From Pseudomonadota bacterium (GTDB lineage: Bacteria; Pseudomonadota; Alphaproteobacteria; Rhizobiales; Xanthobacteraceae), in contig JAFAGM010000041.1 in NCBI GenBank assembly GCA_023422775.1, forward strand, positions 1 through 64,000: DNA of 64,000 nucleotides, written 5' to 3'. The position numbers were made by a program, and so were the translations under genes. The notes beneath the pieces are model-generated. The model saw nothing but the letters and a program-made list of their open reading frames with translations, made no database searches and was not told the DNA's origin. Of the stretch, positions 25,367 to 35,224 are shown one piece after another (the first letter of the stretch is position 1; the number at the start of each line of letters is the position of its first letter).

Positions 25367-26146
25367 ACGCTCTACTTACTCTTACGCCGGGACGTCCCAC
25401 TTGCACGGCAATGACGGTCAACCCCTCGAGCCATGACTAGGCACCAAAGGTGTAGGGGACCTTGAGGATTGAGCTTTTGGGCGGATCGGCACGGCAGGTT
25501 TCGCCGTCATGGTGAACGGGTGGTTACGGTGGCAGTCCGTGGTCCGCAAAAACCCGGGGTTGTGCCCGGTGACCGACGGTCACGACCGCCATATGGACCG
25601 CGGTTGGCGCCTCCCGCGGCGGGCCTGCAACGCAGCAAATCCGCGATCGAGACCGCCCTCATGTCTTCGAAACGGTCAAACCGTCGAACACGCCGAGGTT
25701 GACGAGGCTCCGCTGGCCTTCCTGCCGCGATCCCCGATAACCGATCCCGATGACTAGCATCGTTTCGGGGTGTGCGGCTTGGACGAGCCGCCTCTCGAAG
25801 AGGGCGCGCGTTTGCCGTCACCCAAGACGTTATGCCGCAGCCGCATCCTGATTGCGAAAAGACCGCCGGGCGGCTGGCCTCGGCCGGCTCAATTGATAAC
25901 AAGATACAGAAGTCGGCAGTCAACCCCTTGACCCGGCACGCAAGTCGTTCTGTGATGGGTGACAACTATCAGTCGCCGCAAGTTGAGGGGCCTGCCGCGA
26001 TTTCCGATCCCGCTGCCTGACCGGACTGCACATCGAACTGCAGGTCGGTGCGCGGCTTTTCCAGCAGGGGATCAGCAGGTTGGCCCAACGATTTCAGGCG
26101 TTGCCTAAAAAACGATCTCTGGACGACCTCTTGAAAGGCCTGACCC
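25367..26146. other. long intergenic region between cpaB and aapJ
   Basis: Nearly 780 bases with divergent genes at both ends, so promoters for cpaBCDE and aapJQMP must lie here. I looked on both strands for a small Flp prepilin (short leader with the G-A-T-A-I-E-Y-G pattern) and found none. Several open frames exist, but none has a ribosome site with convincing composition. Confidence 0.5.
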
Positions 26147-27163
26147 ATGAAACGCGTATCTCTGGTTGTTACCCTGGCCCTTGCCGCCGGTCTCTCGGCC
26201 CAGGCAGCTTCGGCGCAAACCCTCAAGACCGTCAAAGACCGCGGCATGCTGTCCTGCGGCGTCAGCCAGGGCCTGCCGGGCTTCTCGACCCCGGACGACA
26301 AGGGCAACTGGACCGGCCTCGACGTCGACATCTGCCGGGCGATCGCCGCGGCAATCTTCAACGATGCGACCAAGGTCAAGTTCGTGCCGTTGTCGGCCAA
26401 GGACCGCTTCACCGCGCTGCAGTCGGGCGAGATCGACGTGCTGTCGCGCAACACCACCTGGACGCTGTCGCGTGACACCTCGCTCGGCGCCAACTTCACC
26501 GGCGTCACCTATTACGACGGCCAGGGCTTTCTGGTGAAAAAGTCGCTGAAGGTGAATTCGGCGCTCGAACTGAACAGCGCATCGGTCTGCGTGCAGACCG
26601 GCACCACGACCGAGCAGAATCTCGCCGACTACTTCAAGGGCAACAACATGAAGTACGAGGTGATCGCGTTCGGCACCGCCGATGAAACCGTCAAGGCCTA
26701 TGAATCCGGCCGCTGCGACGTCTTCACCTCTGATGTCTCGCAGCTCTATGCCGAGCGCCTGAAGGTCGCGAACCCGGCCGATCATGTCGTGCTGCCCGAG
26801 GTGATATCGAAGGAGCCGCTCGGGCCGATGGTCCGCCATGGCGACGATCAGTGGTTCGACATCGTGAAATGGACGCTGTTTGCGATGGTCGGCGCCGAAG
26901 AACTCGGCATCACCCAGAAGAACGTCGATGAGATGGCCAAGTCCGACAAGCCCGAGCTCAAGCGCGCTTTCGGCACCGACGGCAATCTCGGCGAACAGCT
27001 CGGCCTGACCAAGGACTGGCTGTCGCGGATCGTGAAGGCAACCGGCAATTACGGCGAGTCCTTCGAGCGCAACGTCGGCTCCGGATCGAAGCTGCAAATC
27101 GCCCGCGGGCTCAACAACCTCTGGAACAAGGGCGGTATCCAGTACGCGCCGCCGATCCGCTGA
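26147..27163 (+). CDS. aapJ: general L-amino acid ABC transporter, substrate-binding protein
   Basis: A 338-residue periplasmic binding protein (family 3). The signal peptide is MKRVSLVVTLALAAGLSAQAASA, then QTLKTVKDRGMLSCG. The core has the family features WTGLDVDICRAIAAAIF, VKFVPLSAKDRFTALQSGEI and CVQTGTTTEQN. It is followed by two permeases and an ATPase in the order of the rhizobial aapJQMP operon. In Rhizobium leguminosarum this system takes up a broad range of L-amino acids and matters in symbiosis; the same role is inferred here. Confidence 0.93.
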   Translation: MKRVSLVVTLALAAGLSAQAASAQTLKTVKDRGMLSCGVSQGLPGFSTPDDKGNWTGLDVDICRAIAAAIFNDATKVKFVPLSAKDRFTALQSGEIDVLSRNTTWTLSRDTSLGANFTGVTYYDGQGFLVKKSLKVNSALELNSASVCVQTGTTTEQNLADYFKGNNMKYEVIAFGTADETVKAYESGRCDVFTSDVSQLYAERLKVANPADHVVLPEVISKEPLGPMVRHGDDQWFDIVKWTLFAMVGAEELGITQKNVDEMAKSDKPELKRAFGTDGNLGEQLGLTKDWLSRIVKATGNYGESFERNVGSGSKLQIARGLNNLWNKGGIQYAPPIR

Positions 27164-27184
27164 TCCACACGCGGGGCTGCGACG

Positions 27185-28390
27185 ATGTCGATCGAACCCC
27201 GGAAACCACCGTCGCAGCTTCTTCCCAGGCTGCAGCGGGCGCTGGGTGGCCGGGCGGGCTGGAGCGGCTTCGTGCTCCAGCTCCTGTTCGTCGCGGCGCT
27301 CGCCTGGGTCTGCTACGAGATCGTCGCCAATGCCCGCGCCAATTTGCAGGCGCAGCGGATCACCGCGGGCTTTGGATTTCTGGCCAATACCGCCGGCTTC
27401 GACGTCAGCCAGAACCTGATCCCGTATACGGGTTCCGATAGCTACACCCGCGTTTTCCTGGTCGGCCTGCTCAACACGCTGCTGGTTTCCGTGATCGGCA
27501 TCTTCTTCGCCACGATCATCGGATTCATCGTGGCGCTTGGCCGGCTGTCGCCGAACTGGCTGCTGTCACGGATCGCGGGCGGTTATGTCGAACTGATCCG
27601 GAACCTTCCGGTCTTGTTCCAGATTCTGTTCTGGTATCTCGCCGTGCTCGCGGCATTGCCCAGTCCGCGGCAGAGCATCTCCGCCTTCGACAGTTTCTTT
27701 CTCAGCAACCGCGGCCTCGTGATCCCAAAGCCGATCGGCACAGCCGGTTTTGAGCCATTCGTCGTGGCATTTCTGCTGGCGATCGTGGCTGCGATTACGC
27801 TGTGGCGTTACTCGCGCCGGCAATTGTTCCAGAACGGCAAGGTGATCAAGGTCTGGCCTTACGCGATTGGCCTCCTGATCGGGTTGCCGTTGCTCAGCTC
27901 GCTGATATTCGGCGCACCCGTCACGTTTGAAGTGCCGGTGCTCAAGGGGTTCAACTTCGCCGGCGGCTCGCGCGTCATTCCTGAATTCGTGGCCTTGACG
28001 CTGGCGCTGTCGACCTACACCGCGGCCTTCATCGCCGAGATCGTGCGCGCGGGCATTCAGTCCGTGCACAAGGGCCAGATGGAGGCCGGTTCCTCGCTCG
28101 GTCTGCAGCGCGGCGCGGTGCTGCGGTTGATCGTGATCCCGCAGGCGATGCGCGTGATCCTGCCGCCGCTCACCAACCAGTATCTCAACCTGACCAAGAA
28201 TTCCTCGCTGGCGGTGGCGATCGGATATCCCGACCTGGTCTCGGTGTTCGCGGGAACGACGCTGAGCCAGACCGGGCAGGCGATCGAAATCATCGGCATC
28301 ACCATGGGCGTCTATCTCCTGATCTCGCTGGTCACGAGCGCGATCATGAGTTTCTATGGATGGCGGATCAGCCGGAGCATGGGCGGATGA
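27185..28390 (+). CDS. aapQ: general L-amino acid ABC transporter permease
   Basis: A 401-residue inner-membrane permease of the HisMQ family with about eight hydrophobic segments. The EAA-type loop that docks with the ATPase is seen near the C-terminus (EAGSSLGLQRGAVLRLIVIP, then QAMRVILPPLTNQYLNLTKN). It lies 22 bases behind aapJ, and its stop overlaps the aapM start (ATGA), so it is translated in a coupled way. It pairs with AapM as a heterodimer. Confidence 0.92.
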   Translation: MSIEPRKPPSQLLPRLQRALGGRAGWSGFVLQLLFVAALAWVCYEIVANARANLQAQRITAGFGFLANTAGFDVSQNLIPYTGSDSYTRVFLVGLLNTLLVSVIGIFFATIIGFIVALGRLSPNWLLSRIAGGYVELIRNLPVLFQILFWYLAVLAALPSPRQSISAFDSFFLSNRGLVIPKPIGTAGFEPFVVAFLLAIVAAITLWRYSRRQLFQNGKVIKVWPYAIGLLIGLPLLSSLIFGAPVTFEVPVLKGFNFAGGSRVIPEFVALTLALSTYTAAFIAEIVRAGIQSVHKGQMEAGSSLGLQRGAVLRLIVIPQAMRVILPPLTNQYLNLTKNSSLAVAIGYPDLVSVFAGTTLSQTGQAIEIIGITMGVYLLISLVTSAIMSFYGWRISRSMGG

Positions 28391-29898
28391 GCGACACCTC
28401 TTCATCCGTTTTCGTTCGACAGGAGCTGATGCCGGAGCGGCCGGCGCCGGTGAAGACCACCGGCTTCATCGGCTTCCTGCGCACGCGACTGTTCAATTCG
28501 CCGTCCAATATCCTGGTCACGATCGTATGCGCGCTGCTGCTGTGGTTCCTGCTGGTGCCCACGATCAGGTTCACGCTGATCGACGCCGTGTGGACCGGTA
28601 ACGACCGCACCGCCTGCCTCCCGAAAGGTCCGGGCGACGTGGTCGGGGCCTGCTGGCCGTTCATCCAGGCCAAGTTCTCGCAGTTCATCTATGGATTCTA
28701 TCCGGAGCCGGAACGCTGGCGGGTCAACCTGGTCTTTCTTCTCGCTGCGATCCTGCTGGTGCCGCTGCTGATTCCGCGGCTGCCGGGCAAGGCGCCCAAC
28801 GCCATCCTGTTCTTCCTGGCATTCCCCGTGGTCGCCTTTTTCCTGCTGAGCGGCGGCGGGCTGCGCGGCTTCGGCGTCAGCTGGACGGCCGGGATTCTTT
28901 CCGATTTCAACGACAGTATCGGCGATGGCGGAAGAAAGCTTGCTGCAGCCGGGGAGGCGACCGCCATCATTGGGCCCTTGCTGTGGGTGATCGGCAAGCT
29001 GCTGGCGCTGATCAGCGCGGTTATCGGCTGGATACTGCTGCCGCTGACCTGGCTGCGCGACCAGATCCAGGACTTCGGCCGCCCGGTCTGGGCCGACCTC
29101 GTGGCAACCGCCGTGATCGTGTCGGCGCTGGTGTTCTGGCTGAGCCGAAGCGCGCGGGCCGTCGGCATCACCCTCGCCATCTTTGCCGGCATCGCGGCCG
29201 TGATCGCGGTGATGGGGCTCGATCGAGGCGGACTGCCGGTCGTGGATACGCGGCTCTGGGGCGGCCTCCTGGTGACGCTGGTCGTGTCGGTCGTCGGCAT
29301 CGTCGCCTCGATGCCGGTCGGCATCGCGCTGGCGCTCGGCCGGCGCTCGGCCATTCCGCTGATCCGGATATTCTCGATCGCCTTCATCGAGTTCTGGCGC
29401 GGCGTCCCGCTCATCACGGTGTTGTTCTTCGCAACCTACATGCTGCCGCTATTCGTGCCGACCGGCTTCACCATCGATGGATTGGTGCGCGCCCTGATCG
29501 GCATTGCGCTGTTCGCGGGCGCCTACCAGGCCGAAGTCATCCGCGGCGGCCTGGCGGCGATCCCGCGCGGGCAGGGCGAGGCAGCGAGCGCGCTCGGGCT
29601 GTCCTGGGCCAAGACCACGGCGCTGATCGTGATGCCGCAGGCGCTGCGCCACGTCATTCCCGGCCTCGTCAACAGCTTCATCGCGCTGTTCAAGGACACC
29701 TCGCTGGTCTCGATCGTGGCGCTGTTCGACCTGCTCGGGCAACTCCGGGCATCGTTCTCCGATCCGGTCTGGTCCACGCCGACGACGCTGTTCACGGGCT
29801 TTGCCTTCACCGGGATCATCTACTTCGTCTTCTGCTTCGGGATGTCGCGTTACTCGCTGTTCGTCGAGAACAGGCTGAACGCGCATCGGCGCAACTGA
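28387..29898 (+). CDS. aapM: general L-amino acid ABC transporter permease, extended form
   Basis: A 503-residue HisMQ-family permease. The conserved C-terminal half has RGVPLITVLFFATYMLPLF, the EAA loop (GQGEAASALGLSWAKTTALI) and VIPGLVNSFIALFKDTSL. Rhizobial AapM proteins I recall are near 385 residues. Here the extra length falls before the core domain, around residues 170-270, with additional hydrophobic stretches (IIGPLLWVIGKLLALISAVI, then GWILLPLTWL). The start at 28387 overlaps aapQ. The extension is in frame and well formed, so it is not a sequencing artefact by appearance. Confidence 0.9.
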   Translation: MSDTSSSVFVRQELMPERPAPVKTTGFIGFLRTRLFNSPSNILVTIVCALLLWFLLVPTIRFTLIDAVWTGNDRTACLPKGPGDVVGACWPFIQAKFSQFIYGFYPEPERWRVNLVFLLAAILLVPLLIPRLPGKAPNAILFFLAFPVVAFFLLSGGGLRGFGVSWTAGILSDFNDSIGDGGRKLAAAGEATAIIGPLLWVIGKLLALISAVIGWILLPLTWLRDQIQDFGRPVWADLVATAVIVSALVFWLSRSARAVGITLAIFAGIAAVIAVMGLDRGGLPVVDTRLWGGLLVTLVVSVVGIVASMPVGIALALGRRSAIPLIRIFSIAFIEFWRGVPLITVLFFATYMLPLFVPTGFTIDGLVRALIGIALFAGAYQAEVIRGGLAAIPRGQGEAASALGLSWAKTTALIVMPQALRHVIPGLVNSFIALFKDTSLVSIVALFDLLGQLRASFSDPVWSTPTTLFTGFAFTGIIYFVFCFGMSRYSLFVENRLNAHRRN

Positions 29899-29908
29899 GT
29901 ACATCACC

Positions 29909-30652
29909 ATGGCTGCAAGCTCGATCGTCGGCATCAAGGCGCTCAACAAGTGGTACGGCGATTTCCATGTGCTGCGCGACATCAACCTTGAGGTCGCCAA
30001 GGGCGAGCGCATCGTGATCTGCGGCCCCTCGGGCTCCGGCAAGTCGACGCTGATCCGCTGCATCAACGCGCTGGAGGAGTTCCAGGAAGGTCAGATCGTC
30101 GTCGAAGGCATCGAGCTTGGGCCGAACCTGCGGCGGGTGGACGAAGTCCGGCGCGAGGTCGGCATGGTGTTCCAGAGCTTCAACCTGTTCCCGCACCTGA
30201 CCGTGCTGGAGAACTGCACGCTGGCGCCGATCTGGGTCCGCAACATCCCCAGGAAGGACGCCGAGGCGACGGCGATGAAGTATCTCGAGCGGGTCAAGAT
30301 CCCGCATCAGGCCAACAAGTATCCCGGCCAGATGTCAGGCGGACAGCAGCAGCGCGTGGCGATCGCTCGCGCGCTCACCATGAACCCTAAAGTCATGCTT
30401 TTCGACGAGCCGACCTCGGCGCTCGATCCGGAGATGGTCAAGGAAGTGCTCGACACCATGGTCGACCTGGCCAGGGAGGGCATGACCATGCTCGTCGTTA
30501 CCCACGAAATGGGATTTGCCCGCGAAGTCGCCAACCGCGTCGTCTTCATGGACGCCGGCCAGGTGATCGAATCCAACACGCCGGAAAACTTCTTCGCCAA
30601 CCCGCAGCATGCGCGCACGAAGCTGTTCCTGAGCCAGATCCTGCGGCATTAG
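29909..30652 (+). CDS. aapP: general L-amino acid ABC transporter ATP-binding protein
   Basis: A 247-residue ABC ATPase with all motifs: Walker A (GPSGSGKST), Q-loop (GMVFQSFNLFPH), signature MSGGQQQRVAIARAL, Walker B VMLFDEPTSALD and the switch His in VVTHEMGFA. It drives AapQM. It begins ten bases after aapM, and the operon then ends in a dispersed palindrome around 30695-30732 that could also act as the transcript end. Confidence 0.95.
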   Translation: MAASSIVGIKALNKWYGDFHVLRDINLEVAKGERIVICGPSGSGKSTLIRCINALEEFQEGQIVVEGIELGPNLRRVDEVRREVGMVFQSFNLFPHLTVLENCTLAPIWVRNIPRKDAEATAMKYLERVKIPHQANKYPGQMSGGQQQRVAIARALTMNPKVMLFDEPTSALDPEMVKEVLDTMVDLAREGMTMLVVTHEMGFAREVANRVVFMDAGQVIESNTPENFFANPQHARTKLFLSQILRH

Positions 30653-30694
30653 GAAGTCACTGAAGCACCGTCCCGAAGGATGGGCCGCGGGCCA

Positions 30695-30732
30695 CATGGT
30701 TCGAGACGCGCGAAGACGCGCTCCTCACCATG
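30695..30732. repeat. dispersed imperfect palindrome
   Basis: A 38-bp imperfect palindrome with arms CATGGT/ACCATG and CGCG/CGCG around a short loop, lying between the convergent aapP and cysteine synthase genes. It has the look of the common bradyrhizobial repeat family of form cat(c/g)-tTCGAGACGC-n-GCGCTCCTCA-(g/c)atg. It could stop transcription from both sides. Confidence 0.65.
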
Positions 30733-30756
30733 AGGGGGGAAGGGCGTAGGTGTCCC

Positions 30757-31797
30757 TCACACCTTCTCGAACGGCACGTCGATCTTGCTGCGCGTCTCCA
30801 ACCATGCCGGCACCGGCAGGTTCTTCGAGCGCATGAATTCCGGATTGAACAGTTTTGACTGATACCGGCCGCCGGAATCGGCCAGTATCGTCACGATGGT
30901 CTTGCCGGGACCAAGTTGCTTGGCGAGCCGGATCGCGCCGGCGATATTGACGCCGGTCGATCCGCCAAGGCACAGGCCTTCGTGCTCGACCATCTCGTAG
31001 ATCACGTTGACGGCTTCCTCGTCGGAAATGAGAAAGGCGTCATCGACCTTGGCGGTCTCGACCACCGGCGTGACGCGGCCTAATCCAATACCTTCGGTGA
31101 TCGAGTCGCCCGGCGTCGATTTCGCCTTGCCGTTCTTGAACAACTCGTACATCGCAAAGCCGTGCGGATCGGCGCAGGCGTTGACGATGCCCGGATGCTT
31201 TTCTTTCAGATAGCGGCTGGTGCCGGCCAGTGTGCCACCGGTACCGATCGAGCAGATGAAGCCGTCGATCCTGCCACCGGTCTGCTCCCAGATCTCCGGC
31301 CCGGTGGATTCGTAGTGCGCCTTGGCATTGTCGAGATTGTTCCACTGGTCGGCGAACAGGACGCCGTTCGGTTCCGTCTTGCGAAGCTGGTCGGCAAGCC
31401 GCCGGCCGACATGCTGGTAGTTGTTCTTGTTGGAAAAGGGCAGCGCCGGCACCTCGACGAGTTCGGCGCCGCACAGCCGCAGCATGTCCTTCTTTTCCTG
31501 GCTCTGGGTTTCCGGGATCAGGATCAGCGTGCGATAGCCGCGGGCGCTGGCGACCACCGCAAGCCCGATGCCGGTATTGCCGGCGGTCGATTCCACCACC
31601 AGTCCGCCGGGCCTCAGATCGCCGCGCTTCTCGGCTTCGAGGATCATCCACTTGCCGGCGCGATCCTTGACCGACTGGCCGGGATTCATGAATTCGGCCT
31701 TGCCGAGAATGGTGCAGCCGGTCAGTTCGGAAGCTCGCCTCAGTTTGATGAGGGGGGTGTTGCCGATCGCTTCGACGACGTCTTTGTTGAATGCCAT
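30757..31797 (-). CDS. cysK: cysteine synthase A (O-acetylserine sulfhydrylase type)
   Basis: A 346-residue fold-type II PLP enzyme that makes L-cysteine from O-acetylserine and sulfide in the cytoplasm. Seen features are the PLP lysine in NPGQSVKDRAG, the substrate loop ESTAGNTGIGLAVVA, the phosphate-binding glycine loop SIGTGGTLAGTSRYLK and the C-terminal GGSTGVN. It is about 35 residues longer than the E. coli enzyme, as are many rhizobial homologues, so a cystathionine beta-synthase-like role cannot be excluded. No regulatory domain is attached. It appears to be monocistronic. Confidence 0.85.
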   Translation of the reverse strand: MAFNKDVVEAIGNTPLIKLRRASELTGCTILGKAEFMNPGQSVKDRAGKWMILEAEKRGDLRPGGLVVESTAGNTGIGLAVVASARGYRTLILIPETQSQEKKDMLRLCGAELVEVPALPFSNKNNYQHVGRRLADQLRKTEPNGVLFADQWNNLDNAKAHYESTGPEIWEQTGGRIDGFICSIGTGGTLAGTSRYLKEKHPGIVNACADPHGFAMYELFKNGKAKSTPGDSITEGIGLGRVTPVVETAKVDDAFLISDEEAVNVIYEMVEHEGLCLGGSTGVNIAGAIRLAKQLGPGKTIVTILADSGGRYQSKLFNPEFMRSKNLPVPAWLETRSKIDVPFEKV

Positions 31798-31886
31798 GTT
31801 GTGAAATTGCCGGTTTGCTTGCCCAATCGTTGGGCGACCCTAAAGGACCGCCTCAGGGCATACAAGCCAGCGATGGGGCGGGACCG

Positions 31887-33116
31887 TCAGCCCGATTTCG
31901 CAAACACCACCTGCCGCACGTCGATATTTCCCGACAGGAATCCCGCCTCGCAATAAGCGAGGTAGTATTCCCAGAGCCGCCGGAAGCGGTCGTCGAATCC
32001 TGACGGGCTCAGGTTCGGCCAAGCCGCGCGGAAATTACTTCGCCAGATCGCGAGTGTCCTGGCATAATCTTGCCCGAAAATGCGTTCGCGGATGACGGGA
32101 ACGCCGAAGCGTTCGCCAAGCGTTTTCAGGATTTGCGGCGAGGGGAGCATGCCGCCCGGGAAAACATAGCGCTGGATGAAATCGACTTCGCTGCGATAGG
32201 TCTGGAACAGGCTGTCCTGGATGGTGATGGCCTGGATGCCGGCGAGCCCGCCGGGCAGCAGGCGGTCGCGCAGTTGTGAAAAATATTTCGGCCAGAACTG
32301 CTCGCCGACCGCCTCGATCATTTCGATCGAGACAATCCGGTCATAGCGGTCGCGCTCGTCGCGATAGTCCTGCAGCCTGATCTCGACCCTGTCGCTGAGA
32401 CCTGCGTTGTGAATGCGGGCCTGCGCGAAATCGCGCTGCTCCTTGCTGATGGTGAGCCCGACGACCCTGGTGCCGAAGGTCTTGGCGGCGTACTCGGCAA
32501 AGCCGCCCCAGCCGCAGCCGATCTCCAGCAGCTTCTGGTCCGGCTGAAGATCGATGGCTTCGGCAAGCCGCCGGTACTTGTTGTGTTGCGCGGCGGTGAG
32601 GTCCGATGTGCCGTCCTCGAACAGGGCCGAGGAATAGGTCATGCTGGAATCGAGCCACGCCGAATAGAAGGCGTTGCCGATATCGTAATGCGCATAGATG
32701 TTGCGCCGCGCGCGCCGTCTGGTGTTGCGGTTGAGCCAGTGCCGGAAGATCTGGAAGGTGCGTGTCAGCGGCGTGCCGGTCAGCATCGTCTGCATCCAGT
32801 CCTGGTTGACGCAGAACAGATAGAGGAACTGCGTCAGGTCGGGCGTGTCCCATTCGCCGCGCAGGTAGGCTTCGGCAATTCCGATGTCGCCGCCGCGCAG
32901 CAGGCGGGAGGCGAAGCCGTAGTCGTAGATTGTCATCGCAGCGGCCGGGCCCGGCCCGTTGCCGCCAAGCCGGACAATGCGGCCGTCAGCCAGGCTCACG
33001 TCGAGGGTGCCGTGCTGCAGTTTCGAACCAAAGCCCAGCGCCAGCCGGACCAGGCGGGGCAATTCCGGAAACGTCGCGTCTACGGTTTCCGATGTGACCG
33101 AAATCAACTCGGACAT
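31887..33116 (-). CDS. cfa: cyclopropane-fatty-acyl-phospholipid synthase family methyltransferase
   Basis: A 409-residue SAM-dependent enzyme that adds a methylene bridge to unsaturated acyl chains of membrane phospholipids. The N-terminal lipid-binding region is followed by the CFA hallmark NIYAHYDIGNAFYSAWLD, the SAM-binding motif LLEIGCGWGGFAEYAA (196-211) and the catalytic-loop region IVSIEMIEAVGEQFWP. GGMLPSP and the aromatic C-terminus also match. I start at M (SELISVTSE) at 33116; an upstream ATG at 33155 is possible. Bradyrhizobia are rich in lactobacillic-type cyclopropane acids, consistent with this gene. Confidence 0.88.
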   Translation of the reverse strand: MSELISVTSETVDATFPELPRLVRLALGFGSKLQHGTLDVSLADGRIVRLGGNGPGPAAAMTIYDYGFASRLLRGGDIGIAEAYLRGEWDTPDLTQFLYLFCVNQDWMQTMLTGTPLTRTFQIFRHWLNRNTRRRARRNIYAHYDIGNAFYSAWLDSSMTYSSALFEDGTSDLTAAQHNKYRRLAEAIDLQPDQKLLEIGCGWGGFAEYAAKTFGTRVVGLTISKEQRDFAQARIHNAGLSDRVEIRLQDYRDERDRYDRIVSIEMIEAVGEQFWPKYFSQLRDRLLPGGLAGIQAITIQDSLFQTYRSEVDFIQRYVFPGGMLPSPQILKTLGERFGVPVIRERIFGQDYARTLAIWRSNFRAAWPNLSPSGFDDRFRRLWEYYLAYCEAGFLSGNIDVRQVVFAKSG

Positions 33117-33736
33117 GGGCGATCCATCGAACGGCGGCCTGCCCGGACCTCGCATGGCTGATCGACCCTGCTTCAGTCGTGGGCGCGGGTGGACAACTCC
33201 GGCGAAGTATAATCAGTGCTTTTCCCGCTCGCCAAGCCGGTATTGCCGTCCGCGGCACCAGATGGGCGCCGGGCGCCCTTTCGCCAGAGCCGCAGCACCT
33301 CCCGGCGCATCGCCGCGGGTGGGCCCCGCGATTCGCGTTTTTGCCCTTCCGTTCCACGACTATGAGGTGCGGGGAGAGTCGGTTGAGACTCAAGCAAGTT
33401 GCCCGCGCGAATCGGGCGCAAAATGCGCGGATTCGAGGCTCGGAACACGGGAAATCCCCATGAAATCTTCGTAAGTTTTGGCCGCTCTCCATCCTCGATA
33501 TATCGGTAGATGTTGCGCGAAGTCCTATAAAATAAGTACTTCCGAGCTTTCTCGCGATTCCTTGCGAGCCCTGAAGGCCGGATCGGGACGGGCGGGCAGG
33601 ACTGTCCGCCTCCCATTCCCAAGGGTAATATGATCGCCAGGTTCCAGTGAAAGCATCACCCCGTGAACGTGTCGCAGATTACCCATAGAAGCGTTCATTA
33701 CGCGCCGGGCCGAGACCTGCCCGGTGGAGAACGGGT
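33117..33736. other. intergenic region upstream of the RND efflux operon
   Basis: About 620 bases between the divergent cfa and efflux genes. An AT-richer stretch near 33490-33545 (TATATCGGTAGATG, then CCTATAAAATAAGT) is the best promoter candidate for the efflux operon. No regulator gene is adjacent, which is unusual for an RND operon. I see no protein gene with reasonable composition. Confidence 0.4.
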
Positions 33737-35224
33737 GTGACCCAGCGAAGTGCAACGGCTGCGGTCGACGGCTGGCTGGCCCGAGTGCCCGGATGCGGGC
33801 GGCTGGCACGGTCGGTTGCCATGCTTGGCCTGGTCGCCAGTTCCGCCGGCTGCATCCTGACCAAGGATCTTCCCGATCCTGCGCTCGAAATACCCGAGGG
33901 TTACAAAGCCGCCCGGCTTTCGACCGCAAAGGAGGCCCCGCCGACGCTCGACTGGTGGCGCGGTTTCCGTTCGCGGGAGCTGACCGGCCTGATGGAGGAG
34001 GCGCAGACCGTCAACCTGGACATCGCCGCGGCCACCGCGCGGTTCAGGCAGGCCGATGCACAGGCGCGGATCGCGGGCGCCGCGCTGTTGCCGAGCCTCA
34101 ACGGTACGGGGCAGGAGGCCTATTCCCGCACCTCCGGTTCCAGCGCCAGCGGCCTGACCAATGGCGGCCGTGAGGTGGTCAATTATTCAGCCTCGTTCAG
34201 TGCGAGCTACGAGCTTGATTTCTGGGGCAAGAACCGCGACGCCGCCCAGGCCGCGGAAGAGACCGCGGTCGCCAGCCGCTTCGATCGCGACGTCGTCGCG
34301 CTGACGACGCTGACCACCGTAGCCAATGCCTATTTTCAGGTGCTCGCGGCGCAGGACCGACTCCGCACCGCCCAGCGCAACATTGCCAGTGCGCAACGCA
34401 TCCTCAATGCCATCAACGAGCGGTTCAGGGCCGGCACCGGCACCGACCTCGACGTCGCGCAGCAGGAGAGCGTAGTCGCCAACCAGCGCGCGCAGGTGCC
34501 GCCGCTGCGGCAGACGCTCGACCAGAACATCAATGCGCTGGCGACGCTGGTGTCGCGACCGCCGGAAGCGGTGCGCGTGATCGGTGGGTCGCTCAACAAC
34601 ATCGCCTCGCCGCGCGTCACGCCCGGACTGCCGTCGGAACTCCTGACGCAGCGTCCGGATATTCGCCGCCAGGAATCCCAGCTTGCTTCCGCGACCGCCA
34701 ATGTCGGTAGCGCCCGTGCGCAGTTTTTCCCGAGCATCCAGCTGACAGGGCAGGGCGGCTATCAAAGCTCGGCGCTGTCGTCGCTGTTTCAACCGCACGC
34801 GGCGTTCTTCAGCATGGTCGGCAGCCTGACCCAGCCGATCTTCGACGGCGGCAGGATCCTCGGCAATTTCGAACTCACCAAGGCACGGCAGGACGAACTG
34901 CTGCAGACTTATCGCAAGACCGTGGTGCAGGCGTTTGCCGATGTCGACAATGCGCTGATGTCGATCCGCCAGACCACGGAGCGGCTGCGCCTGCAGCGCC
35001 AGGTGGTGGCGGCATCGCGGCGGGCGTTCGAACTGTCCGAGCAGCAGCTGCGCGCCGGAACCGCCGATATCGTGACTGTGCTAAATACCCAGACGACGTT
35101 GTTCCAGGCGGAAGACCTGCTTTGGCAGGCCCAACTGGCGCGGCTGCTCGCGATCGTCAGCCTCTATCAGGCGCTGGGGGGCGGCTGGGAGCCCAGGATG
35201 GAAAGGCCGGTTGATGCTCTTTAA
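33737..35224 (+). CDS. RND efflux outer-membrane lipoprotein (NodT/OprM family)
   Basis: A 495-residue outer-membrane factor. GTG start; the N-terminus has a lipobox (LGLVASSAGC, lipidation at the Cys near residue 39). Two OEP domains follow, with the typical helical hairpins (LDIAAATARFRQADAQARIA, then ASATANVGSARAQFFPSI) and the turn TQPIFDGGRI. It forms the trimeric channel through which the adjacent RND pump exports its substrates. The next gene starts within its last 11 bases, so it is the first gene of a four-gene operon. The outer membrane factor coming first, before the adaptor, is less usual than last. Confidence 0.88.
   Translation: MTQRSATAAVDGWLARVPGCGRLARSVAMLGLVASSAGCILTKDLPDPALEIPEGYKAARLSTAKEAPPTLDWWRGFRSRELTGLMEEAQTVNLDIAAATARFRQADAQARIAGAALLPSLNGTGQEAYSRTSGSSASGLTNGGREVVNYSASFSASYELDFWGKNRDAAQAAEETAVASRFDRDVVALTTLTTVANAYFQVLAAQDRLRTAQRNIASAQRILNAINERFRAGTGTDLDVAQQESVVANQRAQVPPLRQTLDQNINALATLVSRPPEAVRVIGGSLNNIASPRVTPGLPSELLTQRPDIRRQESQLASATANVGSARAQFFPSIQLTGQGGYQSSALSSLFQPHAAFFSMVGSLTQPIFDGGRILGNFELTKARQDELLQTYRKTVVQAFADVDNALMSIRQTTERLRLQRQVVAASRRAFELSEQQLRAGTADIVTVLNTQTTLFQAEDLLWQAQLARLLAIVSLYQALGGGWEPRMERPVDAL

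Noticed and set aside
25969..26148. Minus-strand frame reading GQAFQEVVQRSFFRQRLKS into the region before aapJ
   Set aside because: Looks protein-like, but its start would lie on the aapJ start codon and no ribosome site is seen; not enough to call.
33173..33622. Minus-strand frame of about 150 codons upstream of the efflux operon
   Set aside because: Pro/Arg-rich, no domain and no ribosome site; part is the untranslated side of cfa.
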